From Amoebidium appalachense (taxonomy: Eukaryota; Ichthyosporea), in the NCBI GenBank assembly GCA_963693365.1, contig CAVNZM010000005.1:868001-932000 (forward strand): a DNA stretch of 64,000 nucleotides. Reading direction: 5' to 3'. The notes under the pieces are model-generated. The model made no database searches. It had not been told where the DNA came from and saw only the letters and a list, made by a program, of their open reading frames with translations. A program made the position numbers and the translations under genes. This document shows, one piece after another, positions 1 through 30,309 of the stretch; the first letter of the stretch is position 1; each line of letters starts with the position of its first letter.

Positions 1-595
1 TCATGTGTGTGCATGTGTGTGCATGTGTGTGCAAGTGTGTTCATGTGTGTGCATGTGTGTTCATGTGTGTGCATGTGTGTTCATGTGTGTTCATGTGTGT
101 GCATGTGTGTTCATGTGTGTGCCCACGTGCATGTGTGCATGTGTGTTGCATACGCGTATGTGTTTGCATGTGTGTTGCATGCACACGTGTGTGTAAATTT
201 GTGTGCCTAAATGTGGATGCTCATTTGAGTGTGGATGGGTTCATATGTGAATGTGTGTGCATGCATGGGCGTGCGCGTGCACGTGTGCATGTGTGTGCAT
301 CAGTGTGCATGCGTGAGCATACATGTGCATGTGTGTGCACGGGTGCGCCTGGGTGTGCATGTCTGTGCATGTGAGTGCATGCCTATGCATGTGTATGCAT
401 GTGTGAATATGTGTGCATGCATGCATGCTGTGTGTGTGTATGTGCTGCGTGTGCAGGTATGCGCATGTCTGTGCATGCATTCATGCACATGTGCGTGTAT
501 ACATGCCTGTGTATGTGTGCATGTGTAAGCGCATTTGTGCACAGGTGTGTGCATAAATGTGTGCAAGTGTGCATGCATGTGCACGTGTGTGCTAC
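1..595. repeat. Degenerate (GT)n/(CATGTGTG)n intronic repeat
   Basis: Imperfect alternation of TGTGTG, GCATGTG and similar units over about 590 bases. It lies directly downstream (in the minus-strand sense) of the last visible kinase exon, whose donor is at 591-595, so it is intron sequence that continues beyond the left edge. The Cys/Val/His-rich frames here are microsatellite translations, not genes. Confidence 0.8.
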
Positions 596-7229
<6,634 letters not shown>

Positions 7230-9367
7230 CGTTTCGCTCACACGCGACCTTTTGCAGACCTCGCTTACTATGTTGTGCGTGTTAAATTGTGGTAGGTGTT
7301 GTGGCCTTTTGCCAATGGCACCCCCTATCTAGGATCTGTAGCCCCCTGCAGATGATCACTTAGATAACACCGTGTTTTTAGGATACTGAGCATTACAATA
7401 GACTACTGGCACGTAAACCTTACTACTAAACTCTAGCACTTATCACTTATTGTGGGGCCTCTTGCTTCTTGCGCTCATCCTACGACGTATGCCATGTCTG
7501 CACACGCCTCACATTGACTCAAATCAATCCGAGTTGGCCAAAGGACGGTCTAAATGGCATCAACCATAATTTATGCAAACGCACTGATATCAATGTATAG
7601 CACGTCTTGCTCACCACATATGTATACTGCATAGGTCTGAGAGAAAGCGTGTACACTTAGTTTTTTGCCCACGCATGCCTGTGGTGTTTTTTCTTTATTT
7701 TTATGTTTTTTCCACTTGATGCAGTTGCACGTACCGTACGCGGCGGTACGCCCGGGGTGGTCATCTTAGAAATCTTTAGTCCAAAGGATTCCACGTCTTC
7801 GATTGGATGAGCAATACGATTGGTTTCAATAAAATGTGAACGGGGGGGTGCCAACATTAAAAATGGACATTCACAAAGTTTATCATTCAGCCTCGACCCC
7901 GGTAAATTATTATGAAGCACAGTATGCTTGCTCTGCTTCCAAGAGCAGTCGACAACCAAATTATATTTAATGAGCTATATAACAATAAGAAACCGCTGGT
8001 ATGCCGCTTATGTCTTTAATATATTTTCAAGACTCCAAGTTCAGGGGTTTTAATAGGTAACCAACAGGAGTCCCCCACGAATGGGAATTACGTAATACTC
8101 AGGAATGTTGAGAAACAGCTTGAACTTACAAAGTTCGAACCAAGGTCTAAACGATGCACATTTTGGCTATCTTGCATCATGCAATGCATAAAGAACAGAT
8201 AGTCAAAATCATGTATTATTTATATGTGTATATACGCTCTCTATACTCTGTTCTAAACTACTAAATAGAGTCAGCCTAACTGTAATGCTACTATTTTTCA
8301 GTTACGGGCCCTTGTGGTACCGGTGGCAGTTATTATCTCTATAGCCTTGATTTGTGCACCCGCTTGCTTGGTAGTGTGAAGTTCCTTTTGCATCTCCCGT
8401 TACAGCTAGGCTACATTGTTTGGCTACTCTTCTCCTTGGAGGGTTACTCCTGTCGCCGCGCCCCCTAAGGTAGTTTTGCAGCCTTACATGTTCTGTATTG
8501 CTCTTTTGAAACCTCGTGTGCTGCTCCAGTGAGAGAGTTTTGGCCGAGGGCTCTGTCCCTCGAGTAGTTACAGATGGCTTCCTTGCAGTTAACGTTTGTA
8601 GCCTAGACATCTTCGTGGCTTTAATGGAGCAATCTAGCCATGCCCCAAGCTTCTCATTTTGTACCCTGCCATCGATGCTAATTACATGTTAACGTACGCA
8701 TTTACTCAAATTTCTGTGTGTTAACGTACGCGTTTCACTCAATGATTTCTGTGACTCGATTCGTCTTAGGTCACCTTTATTGAGGGTTTTTTTGTTGTGG
8801 CAGCCGAGATATCAACTTATCGTTTTCACTCCTGCCGCGTTTCACTCAATGATTTCTGTGACTCGATTCGTCTTAGGTCACCTTTATTGAGGGTTTTTTT
8901 GTTGTGGCAGCCGAGATATCAACTTATCGTTTTCAGTGTTTATTTGTATTTTTATACCTTTGGGTGTCGACGACGTCCGTATTCCAGTGAGCCTGCTTCT
9001 CATTTGAGTGACTCGAAAATCGTCTCTCGAGATATCTGGGATATCTCTTTTTCTTGTCCTTCGAACATATGAGCACATCAATAAAGTCATTATAAATAAA
9101 AAATATTTTTCACCATGTCACCTTCTCAAGTTCTCGGGAGACACCCGGGCTCACAATGTCTCCCTAGAGTATGTTTGTTTGTTTTTGACGAGCCCCGAAA
9201 ACCTCTGAGAGATCTGGCGTTGCAAGTTGGCAACTTTCAACGCTATAGAACAGAACTGTCCTTCACTTGAGAGGTTGTCAGGGCTTGGTTGGTAATATAA
9301 CAAGACGAGGTCTGCCTGCGGCTTGGATACGAATTGAAGGTACGGTCTCTTGGCTGGTGCTGCTGGT
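7230..9367. other. Non-repetitive intergenic stretch, no confident gene
   Basis: Ordinary AT-moderate sequence. Two minus-strand open frames have non-repetitive composition: 7657-7959 (100 codons, donor-like CG|GTACGT inside) and 8302-8610 (102 codons, begins MSRLQTLTARKPSV). I recognise neither, and no splice chain links them with certainty. They could be exons of an unrecognised gene or relics. Confidence 0.5.
8729..8936. repeat. 107-bp tandem duplication
   Basis: The segment starting CGCGTTTCACTCAATG at 8729 is repeated from 8836, nearly identical over about 100 bases. It is recent and non-coding. Confidence 0.9.
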
Positions 9368-10319
9368 ACCCTCCTCCCTCCCTCCCTCCCTCTCTCCCTC
9401 CCTCCTCTCTCTTAAGCTCTCTCTCCCCCCCTTTCCCTCCCTTTCTCCCTCCCTCTCCCTCCCTCACCTCCCCTCCCTCCCTTACTCCCTCCGTACCTCT
9501 CTCCCTCCCTCGCTCTCTCTCTAGCTCTCTCTTCCCCTCCCTCCCTCCCTCTCTCCCTCTCTCCCTCCCCCTCCCTCTCCTCCCCTCCCTACACCCCCTC
9601 TCTCTCTCCCTTGCTCCCTCTCAAGCCCTCTCTCTCCCTCCCTCTCTCCCTCTCTCCCTCTCCCTCCCTCTCCTGCCCTCCCTTACTCCCTCTCTCTCTC
9701 TCCCTTGCTCCCTCTCAAGCCCTCTCCCTCCCTCCCTCCCTCCCTCCCTCCCTCCCTTCCTCTCACTCCCTCTCCCTCCCTCTCTCACTCCTTCCCTCCC
9801 TTCTTCCCTTTCTCTTCCTCTCTCTCGTTCCCTCACCTCCTCCCTCTCTCGGTCCCTCCCTTCCTCCTTCCTCTCAGAGACTCTTATCTCCCTCCCTCCC
9901 TCCTTCCCTCCCTTCAACCCGCCTGCCCTCCCTCCCTCCCTCCTTCCCTCCCTCTCTCCCTCCCTTCCTCCCTGCCTCCCTCCCTCCCTCGCCCTCTCCC
10001 TCCCTCCCACTTTCCTGCTGCCTCCTCTTTCGCTCTTGCCCTTCTCCCCCTCCTTTTCTCTCCATCCATGTCGAACTCCTATTGCTTTTGCTTAAGAGTT
10101 CCCTCGCCAGAGCTTTGCTCCCTTGGCATTGCCTCTGCCCTGGTCCTATCACAGTATCGTCTCCAGTATAAGGGCTGGTATGACCATTGTTACTTGGCCC
10201 CTTTGTTTTTACCTGCAAGCTAACGCCAAGCCCTCTCTTTTGGTTCCTGATAATACCCCCTGCAGCGACTACTGAGTTCTTGCCGTGTTTGCTCTTTCTC
10301 TCACATCCCTCTCTCTCTC

Positions 10320-10371
<52 letters not shown>

Positions 10372-10435
10372 ATATATATATATATATATATATCTTTCTC
10401 TCTCTCTCTCTCTCGCTCTCGCTCTCGCTCTCTCT

Positions 10436-10467
<32 letters not shown>

Positions 10468-10480
10468 CGCTCTCTCTCTC

Positions 10481-10514
<34 letters not shown>

Positions 10515-11086
10515 CCCCCCTCTCTCTCTCTCACGTCTCTCTCTCTCCCCCCCCCCCCCCCCTCTCCCTCCCTCCCTCCCTCCCTCTCTCTCTCTCCCCC
10601 TCTCTCTCTCCCCCTTTCTCCCTCCCTTCCCCCCCCCCCTCCCTCCCTCACTCCCCCCCACCCTCCCACCCACCCTCCCACCCACCCACCTACCCACCCT
10701 CCCTCCTCCCCCCCTCCCCCTCCCCCCCCCCTTCCCTCCCTCCCTCCCTCCCTCCCTTCTCCCTCCCTCCCCCTCCCCCCTCCCCTCTCTGTGTGTCCGT
10801 CTCTCTCCCCTTTCTCCCCTTCCCCTCTCTCGCACCCCCTCTCTCCCCCCCCCCCCCCCCCCCCCCCCCCCCCTTCCCCCCCCCCCCCCCCCCCCCCTTA
10901 TCCTTCGTACCTCCCTCCCTCCTGCCCTCCCATGCTTTTCTATCTCTCTCTCTCCATCCCTCCCTCCCCCCTCTCCCTGCTACCCCTTTCCCCTTTCCTC
11001 CCTCCCCTTTCCCCCCTGCCTTCCCCCTCCCCCTTCACTCTCTCTCTCTTCCTCCCTCCCTCCCTCGCTTTCCTCCCCTCCCCCCC

Positions 11087-11121
<35 letters not shown>

Positions 11122-11140
11122 ACCCCCTCTCTCTCTCTCA
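9368..11140. repeat. 1.8-kb polypyrimidine (CCCT/CT/C) tract
   Basis: About 1.8 kb in which the plus strand is nearly only C and T: CCCT, CTCT and C-run blocks, with a short (TA)n patch at 10370-10392. Only 10010-10300 is mixed sequence. All long Ser/Pro/Leu or Arg/Glu/Gly frames here are translation artefacts. Such strand asymmetry can form H-DNA (established for mirror polypurine/polypyrimidine tracts). Confidence 0.95.
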
Positions 11141-11290
11141 TTGGCTCACGCTTTCCAAGTCCCTTGTTCCGGCTTCCCGTCTCATGCCCTTCTGCCTGTA
11201 ACACCATTATCCTTCCTCTTCCACCGCCCTCCATTCTTTCCCTACTCTTTTTTCTATTTTCAACCGACACCTCATCACCCCCTGCTGTTT

Positions 11291-11364
11291 ATGCCTTCTC
11301 ATTGGAGACTCTTGTGGTATTACACTTATGCCTTCTCATTGGAGACTCTTGTGGTATTACACTT
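11291..11364. repeat. 37-bp tandem duplication
   Basis: ATGCCTTCTCATTGG... occurs at 11291 and again at 11328 in two adjacent identical copies. Confidence 0.9.
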
Positions 11365-11807
11365 TCCCCCTCCCTCCAGCATATCTTTGCCTCGCCCCCC
11401 TCCTCGCCTTTGCCTCATACTTTAAACCTTGCGCTTGCCCCAAGGCCTTCCATATATTAACATGTGACCGGCATGGCACCTGACTGTGCCCCGATACTCG
11501 AACTTCCCCACACAACCTCCCCCCCTCCCCGCCCTTCCTCCCAGATTTTTGAGAATTAACCAACAGAACTTCACATAGACCGACACACAAACACACATCT
11601 GAATTTCTCCCCTCTCCCTCACACCAGCACATTCCGTTCTTCTTGGTTGTGGCAAACAAACGGTCAGGAGAAGGGGGAAGGGTGGAAGGATGTGAAGGAT
11701 TGGAGGTGATTCTAGAGGATTGGTAGGCAAGAACAACACACACATTTACCCGCCTATCTTTGCCACTTCATGCACGTGCCCCATGCAGGTCTATTTAAAG
11801 CACTACA

Positions 11808-18563
<6,756 letters not shown>

Positions 18564-19941
18564 TTCCACTAGGGCTGCGGCACCAACAAACAAAATTCGG
18601 CCGCTTGATGCCGGTGTACATGTGCTAGTTGCCAGGGCACAGGCATATGCTCTGAATATTCGTTGCAACAACCTCCCCCACACATTCACATCTGGTTGGT
18701 TTTAGAGAATGTGTGGGCTAATATTAATTTATTATTAGTGACCTAACATGTACACTCGCTGGAAATTAGCTTAACCATAGGACACCCGTCCTTGTCGCTC
18801 TTCTGTACCTATGCTCAACATGTACAAACCTGATCGATAATCTGCTCTGACCGCTTGTGGAGTTCATACCAGTTGGTGGTATGAAATACCTGCGTGCACA
18901 CATCATGCATGCGCACGTCCAAATAAAGCCAAACCAAAGCCGATTAATATTTTGGCCGCCGTTTGCAGCGTATATATCAACCGAGGCCTGCACGCGCACC
19001 CTGTGATCGTCTGACTCTTCAGCAAGCTAACGGCAGTCAAACTTCCAGTGCCAGCAAGGCTAACATTATGACACTGCTGCAGCATGCAGTCCGACAGTGC
19101 ACATGCGAACAGTCCCCCTACCCAACCCATACCCACCACACGCACGAGTATGCATTTTGTATCCTCACACAAGAACCTCATGCCTACACCCCAGGGTAGT
19201 AATAGAGGCCCCTGTCTCACATGACATTGACACCACATAAAATTGTTTTGTTTTTTATTTTTTCAGCGTAAGCGTGCGGGCGCGGGCGCATCCGGTGCAC
19301 CCAAACATCTCCGTTTTCGTGCTACTGCCGCAACTGTGTAGTGTGTTGTATCTTGTGTGTTACCACCCGTTGTTATATCTATACCAACCCGTCACTCATT
19401 ATATCATCCAACCGCCAACAACCCGTCACTCATTATATCATCCAACCGCCAACAAATGACAAAGGAGAGAACATGGTCTGTGTAAGAATATTCACTGTGT
19501 GATATTGGTGTGGCTCAACCGCACCATACACCCGACCCTTCAATTCTTCCTGTGTTTAAGCTTTTTTCCTGCTCGTTTCTTTTGTGTGTCGCACAACTAG
19601 CCATACTTCAGTCAACCAACAACCTTTGTCTTTATCCAGCCCACCGTGCAAATCCGGAGCCGTCATAATGCAACAAATAGCACCAGTCGTATCCCCTTGA
19701 CGAAACAGTCACCCTCCTGCGTAAAAATTCTGCTTCAGTGAAAGTTCAGGCCCCTGCCCCAAGGGGATACACGACACGTCTTTCTTTAAATAACACATGC
19801 ACATCTCCACAGACACACAACATGCATATAGACACCCCTGCACTGTGTGCACTTACGTACAACGACCCATAAAGAAAAGCAGAGTACGATCGTGGGTTTC
19901 TCGTTCCCTGTTTATTCCCCCCCCCCCCCCCCCCCCTCCCA

Positions 19942-19984
<43 letters not shown>

Positions 19985-20687
19985 CACAAACAACCCCCCC
20001 TACACCCACCCATCCACCCACTCACCCACCCACCCACCCAACCAACAAGCAAAAAAAATAAAAACCACCCTCAGAGTTTACTTCTTCCACAAAACAAGGA
20101 ACACTCCACAGCCATCCATGTTGCAACAGAAATGTGCAACACAATTGCACACACAACTGCAGCCAAGCATTACCAGCTGCCACCAGGCAGCTAGAGGGGA
20201 AGGAGACGAGGTGCCTGCTACATGCAGCATAGCACTCTTGAGAGACAAACGACCATGCAACATGCTGTGGGAGGACCCCAAAAGGGGGGGGGGGGGGGGG
20301 GGGGGGGGGGGCTGTGTCTGCAGCCTCCGTCTGTGTGGGTTGATGTGTGGCCAATGCGAACGCGGGTGTACTTGGGTGTATGCATGTGTGTGTGCACGCT
20401 TGCGTCCGTGCATCTGTGTGTGTATGTCCGTGTGTGGCTATGTGGGTTTCTGTGCAAAGCGTGTGCCTGCATCTATGGGTTTGCGCGTGTGCTTGTGTGT
20501 GCGTGTCTGCATGTGCTTGTGCATGTACGTATGCACTGTATGTGTGTGCGTGTACGTGTGCACTTGCGCAGGTGTGTGTGTGTGTGTGTACGCGGGCATG
20601 CGCGCGTGTCGTCTGCATGTGTGTGTGCCTGTACATGTGTGCTTGCGTGCGTGTGTGCATGGATGTGTGCGTGCGGGCGCGTGTATG

Positions 20688-20719
<32 letters not shown>

Positions 20720-20750
20720 CTGTTTGTGTCCTATGGGAGCATACTCACGG
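18564..20750. other. Intergenic region between EBP and UBALD
   Basis: Contains a possible EBP poly(A) signal (AATAAA 18922), a 34-bp tandem duplication (about 19387-19454), C and CA runs (19918-19990), poly(G) 20285-20310 and degenerate GT repeats 20330-20720. No coding exon recognised. Confidence 0.6.
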
Positions 20751-21225
20751 TTACTGCTGCTTGCCCATGCGCATGTTCTGGAAGTTAGCCATGGCCTCCT
20801 GGAACCCTGACGGTGATGCCGGTGTGTTGGCCGGCGTGAAGGCCTGCACGGTATAATCAGTAACAGCTCTTAGGCGTGAAAGAAAGGGCAAAGAGAGAGG
20901 GAAACACAGAGAACCCGAACAAAAAAAAGGGGGGAGGGGGGGATGCAATACTCGGTTCGTTCGTAAGCACAATCACACGATGAGAAAAAACAATATGCAA
21001 AGCACATGCGAAAGCAAACAAGCAATCAACACCAGCAAAGGGCAGTATGCAACGTAGGCAGAACCCGTCCTTAGGGAGAAGGGGCAGGCAGGCGGCCACC
21101 AAGGGGCGGGGGGAGGGGGGGGAAGGAGGGCGGCACATATGATATATGGAGAACAAAGCAAGGCGACAGAGCATAACCATAAAAAGAGAGGCACATAAGC
21201 AGAGCATAGAGCCCATCATAAGCGT

Positions 21226-21298
<73 letters not shown>

Positions 21299-22962
21299 GT
21301 GGGGGCACGTGCACTTCATGCAGGTTCGAGTGTGTCCGCACGTGCGTGTGGATACATGCATTTGAGCATGTGCATGTGCACGAATAGGAAAAGTGAGGAT
21401 ATATTTCCGGGGAGGGGGGGGGGGGGGGGGGGGGGGGTTACAGAGCACGAGGCACGCATTCACGGCGGACAACAAAACATCAGACTAATCAACGCACACA
21501 CAGAGTATGGATCATAGAAGGGAGGGGGGTCTTAAGCAAGCACTGGCAGTTAGCGTTGCAAATAAACCATGACTCACACCATCACACCCATGAACCGCCA
21601 TACGGCCCAACACTTCCAACCACATTACTACCCCGCAAACATACACACCTACCCACTGGCCAGAGGAATTGCAGGAACACACACACGCACACACACATAC
21701 AGAAAGATTTGAACACATGCCACCGCAGGCACGCGTGCATGTGCGCGTGCATGCACTCACACACCTAGGCACACAAGCATTTCAGAAGGTATGCCTAATG
21801 ATGAATGAGTCCTTACGTTGTGATATTTGTTTGCCGTCAGCAGTCCATTAGTGTGTTTGGGCGTAACCACACACACGTGTGTGTGTGTGTGTGTGTATGT
21901 GTGTGTGTGTGTGTACGTACGGTGTGTGTATGCGTTGGGCCCAAATGCACCCAAACCCTCAGTAACTCAAGTTACATGAGCGCCCAGAAACACGTGTTTG
22001 CAGGGTCCATGCAGAATTTGTGTGTTTGCTTGTGCCTTGGTCATACTGCTTGTTTGTGCCCGTGCGTGCTTGCTTCTGGGAAGGGAAAGAGTGGGGTGTA
22101 CGACCCAACACGACGCATGCAGAGCAGGTTCAATCTACCTGTTTCTGAACGTTCATGTTTCACAGGATGAGGCCCTTGGGGTAGGAGATAGAAGGGGGGG
22201 GGGGGGGGGGTTACCGGGACTCTGGGTCTGAGGGTGTTTGCCTCTGGTACGTGCTGGCCGTAGAACTTACTGACAGCAATCTGGAGTAGAAAGGGTGTGA
22301 GTCCATGTGCCTGGTGCTGTGTGTAACCATGCAAAAAAAAAGAAAATGGTTGTCCTTACGACATGCTCCTAGCCCATGACTTTAGAACAACCATCGATCG
22401 GACAGCAATGGTGGCCGTTTAGAAAGCATTAGGGAAAAGACACAGGCCGATGTGTCACAATTTCAATTGAACGTTGCATACAGATAAGCACATACTCGCT
22501 TGCCTGTGTGCTCTATTTTGGGTGACAGCCAAAAGTGTCTTGCTACGTTCAGTGCATGTTGTTGCGTGCCCAAAGAGCCCGGTGCCACACCCACCAACTA
22601 CGCAAAACGGAACCAAGCAACAACCAACTACTGGTGTTGAACTAGAAAAAGTTGTAGAAGTGCGCGACTCAAACGGCGGTGGAGTTCAAGAGACCCTTAC
22701 AGAGTACAAAGTACACCATTCAAAAAGCACAGCACCACACAAGCATAGCCAAGCATGTCCAACAAATATGGCAGCACAATCAGAACAAGCCTCCGAGGGG
22801 AGGGGACGCCGGGGTGGGGGGGGGGGGGGGGGGGGGGGGGGGGAGGGATCCCACGTCTAGTTGCCAGTTTGCAGCGGTCAGGAACTTCGTGGCCTCGTCT
22901 GTCTGGCAGCCAGTCGTGTGCATAAACTGGTTCAAAGCAGTCTGCCGCCTCAGCTCCTCCAT
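20751..22962 (-). CDS. UBALD: UBALD-like (UBA-like domain) small protein
   Basis: Three exons, all phase 0: 22962-22855, 22280-22215, 20843-20751 (stop TAA), 88 residues. The N-terminal half (MEELRRQTALNQFMHTTG, then CQTDEATKFLTAANWQLD and IAVSKFY) matches the UBA-like fold of UBALD1/UBALD2 (FAM100). The C-terminal TPANTPASPSGF followed by FQNMR corresponds to the conserved TPSNTPATP segment of the animal proteins. It is shorter than vertebrate UBALD because the Pro/Ser-rich tail is absent. The family has a poorly known role, possibly in protein binding. Both introns hold G runs and diverged SINE-like copies. Start choice: the first ATG before the conserved MDELR-like motif. Confidence 0.88.
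20935..21520 (-). mobile_element. Diverged SINE-like copies in UBALD intron 2
   Basis: Three stretches (about 20940-21080, 21172-21220, 21438-21520) keep parts of the core AAGCAGAGCCCAT. The first and third lie directly right of a G run, as in the intact copies. A (GT)n run occupies 21228-21297. Divergence is high and boundaries are approximate. Confidence 0.45.
22810..22850. repeat. Poly(G) run abutting UBALD exon 1 donor
   Basis: About 27 G directly beside the GTGGGATCC donor of exon 1 (22855). Confidence 0.85.
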
Positions 22963-27326
<4,364 letters not shown>

Positions 27327-27331
27327 ATAAT

Positions 27332-27595
27332 AGGGCCCAACCACATCGGCGGAGTCAACTTGCAAAAAGCAGAATTATTCGGCAAAAAGCAGAGTTATTC
27401 GGAACTATTCCGCAAACAGCAGTAGCCTGCTAAGGGCAGAATTATTCTGCTTGGTGCAAGTTTATTCTGCTGCCGAAAAGCAGAATAACTCAGTACTTTG
27501 CGGAATAATCCTGCTTTTGTAGAATATTTTTGCTTTTTGCAGAATTAATATTTTCTGCTTTTTGCAAGTTGACTCTGCCGATGTGGCTGGACCCT
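27332..27595. mobile_element. 264-bp MITE with ~40-bp terminal inverted repeats
   Basis: Ends AGGGCCCAACCACATCGGC (left) and the complement of AGGGTCCAGCCACATCGGC (right). The arms extend about 40 bp with three mismatches (through TCAACTTGCAAAAAGCAGAA). Flanked on both sides by ATAAT (27327-27331 and 27596-27600), a perfect 5-bp target duplication. The interior repeats CAGAATTATTC in both orientations. No coding capacity. Confidence 0.9.
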
Positions 27596-27600
27596 ATAAT

Positions 27601-28435
27601 AGGTCAGTGTGTTCGGCCCTTGCAAACCCCCCCCCCCCCCCCTCTCGTGCCAAAAAAAAGAAAGAAAGAAAGAAAGAAAAAATCCACACAATTTGCTAAT
27701 GCAACTACACATACAACCCAGGGCTCCCAAACTTCCATTTCCCATGGGCCACATGTACAGGTTACGTGTGCACTTTTCTGGATTGATGCCACTCCGGTCC
27801 AGAAAACTACTGGCACCACCACTATTGTAGTTACACCACTTAATAACTGTCAGAGTGTAGCACCAGCAGGTGTGTGTGTCGTTTTTGACTGTGCGCATAT
27901 GTGTCGTCTTTCTGTGAGTGAGTGTATGTCTGTGTCTGTGTGTGTGTGCCTTGTGTGTGTACATACGCGCGCACATGTGTGTTTTTTGGTAGGAAGATGT
28001 TCGGATGATAGGTGTAATGCCACACGCAGTATGTGCATGTAACATCACTGCAGCCCACCGCAATCGGTGGGGTTGCAGGGGGGGGGGGGGGGGGGGTTTG
28101 TGACCTGCCTGGGATCATGATGGTAAGCACGTACTATTTATTATATATATATATTCTGTTCATAGGTGCACCCAGTCCAACCCATTTGGCCACACAGTGG
28201 CGCACCACCAAACCTATGTACATTAATATGCCACATATCCCTGTAGTGGGCTAAGTGCAGATAGAACACATGCATCGAACATTCTTGCCAGGTGTGGTGG
28301 TGCTGTGTGTGTGTGTGTGTGTGTGTGTGCATGTGCATCTGTGTTTGTGTGCATGCACTTGCGTGAGAGTTCGCTTGCCTGATTTGTGAGATTTCTGAGA
28401 TTTGTGACATATGCGAGTGTGAGTGATTGAACGTG

Positions 28436-28470
<35 letters not shown>

Positions 28471-29398
28471 GTGACAAGTTTACACGAATGTGTGTGTATA
28501 GTTTGTGCGCGCGCGCGCGTGTGTGGCAAGAAACAACATAGGCCACTGCCCAGTAGGGTGTATACATACTTCATGTGTCTGTACGTGTGAGCATGGGGGA
28601 GTTTGCAGGTACAAGTGTGTATGGATATATGCACGTGTGTTTGGACGTGTGTGTGCGTGTGGGTGGGCGGAAGGAGGTGTGTGCATGCAGGAATGCAAGA
28701 AATTGTGGTGTGTCCCATGTGAATGTGTTTGCAGCTCAAAGAAATGCATTGGCATTCCATACTGACACAAATATCAAAGAATCAACATGCATGTCTCTAA
28801 AACTGACTTGCTATGTACGATTGAGGTACACTGATAGAACATAAAAGTGCAGTAAATCAGTACTTATGTAAACAAGGTCAAAAACAAATGTTGATGGGGT
28901 TTTGACCCTTCCGAAGCATGGCCGAAGAACCAAACGGGCCAGTATGATCGACAACCCACACGCTGAACATAGGAACTCCACACGTTACCCATACGTCTTG
29001 GTGCCGCACTCGCACATTTCCGTTGAATCCCTGATAAAAACATGGGCCGACACACACCGTCCGTCTTGCCGTGCAGCCATGCATGGTAGATCGCACAGCA
29101 GTGGACCAGCAGCAAGTCGATCTGAAGGAAAACGAGATGGGTGTCAGTGTTCACGCTCAACTCGGGATTGCATAACATATGGCTGCATTTTACCGCCCTA
29201 TTCTTACCCCTGCTTACATGAGTATAGCACAGACAAACACGACCCCTTGTATCCAAGTACATCATGATCACCCCCTTCCATACACATGTGCGCGCGCACA
29301 CACACACACACATACACACACACACACTACACTCACACCCACCCATACCCACACCACCACGAGCACCACCTACCAGTCACTGCTATGCCGCCGCATCC
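27601..29398. other. Intergenic: microsatellites and one unexplained open patch
   Basis: C run 27626-27642, G run 28078-28096, GT repeats 28300-28330 and 28433-28472. Minus-strand 28864-29119 has unique sequence with several acceptor- and donor-like sites and short frames. It lies just downstream of the SET stop and could be 3' UTR or an exon of an unknown gene; I cannot decide. Confidence 0.45.
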
Positions 29399-29935
29399 TC
29401 ACCCCCCTCCATATCGTAGCTCTCCGTTCCTTCCTGCCCCCCCCTCCGTGTATCCCGCTCCCTCTGTCCCTTCTGCAACCTCTTCCGCATACACCTTTCC
29501 CTCCCCCTCCCCCACCACTCCCTCTTCATACACAGCCTCCCCCTCTCCTTCCCCTCCCTCCTCCCCTTCATACCCAACCTCCCCCTCCCCCTCTACCGCC
29601 ACCACCTCCCCGCCCACATCGTCCTCAAAATATTCCAACTCTTCCTCCTGCCCTGTCCCCTCTCCTGTCGCCGCCACCCCCTCGCCCCCCTCTCCCTCAC
29701 CGACCCCCTCCCCCTCTCCCCCTTCATACTGCACGTGCTCTTCTTCCTCCACATATTCCACCTCCTCCTCCCCTGCCGCCCACTGCTCTTGTCCCTCCTC
29801 CCCCTCCACCACATCTCCTACTGCTACGTCCTCTGTGACCTCCTCGGCATAGTATGGCTCCTGGACACATGAGGGGTCAGAAAGAAGACAAAACAAACAG
29901 GAAGTTGGTGGGCTGAATGGTGGCGGTTTTTTTTT

Positions 29936-29966
<31 letters not shown>

Positions 29967-30258
29967 GTTTCAAGAAGATGTTGCAGAGTGCGGAGGGGAC
30001 GCTCCTGACTGACAACACAATCCACGTAAAGAGTGTGCATCATACTCAGAGCCCATCCTCGGGTAAACTTCTGCACTATCCGCCTTCCAATCCCCATTAC
30101 ATCCATAATCAGACACCCACACAGACACGTGCACACACACATGAGGACGGGTACCCACACATCCACCCCAACCTCACATCCTCACACACAGCGACAATAT
30201 ACCTACCTACCCACCTTCCTCCCCCCCCCCCCCACAAAAAAAAAAGGAGAACAAACCC

Positions 30259-30309
<51 letters not shown>

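Noticed and set aside
10187-10290. Candidate upstream EBP exon supplying the first transmembrane helix
   Set aside because: Hydrophobic residues appear only in a frame made by pyrimidine-rich sequence, and no acceptor/donor pair gives the needed phase.
9334-11460. Long Ser/Pro/Leu and Arg/Glu/Gly frames up to 412 codons
   Set aside because: Product of the polypyrimidine tract: all frames on both strands are open because stops are rare in C/T-only DNA.
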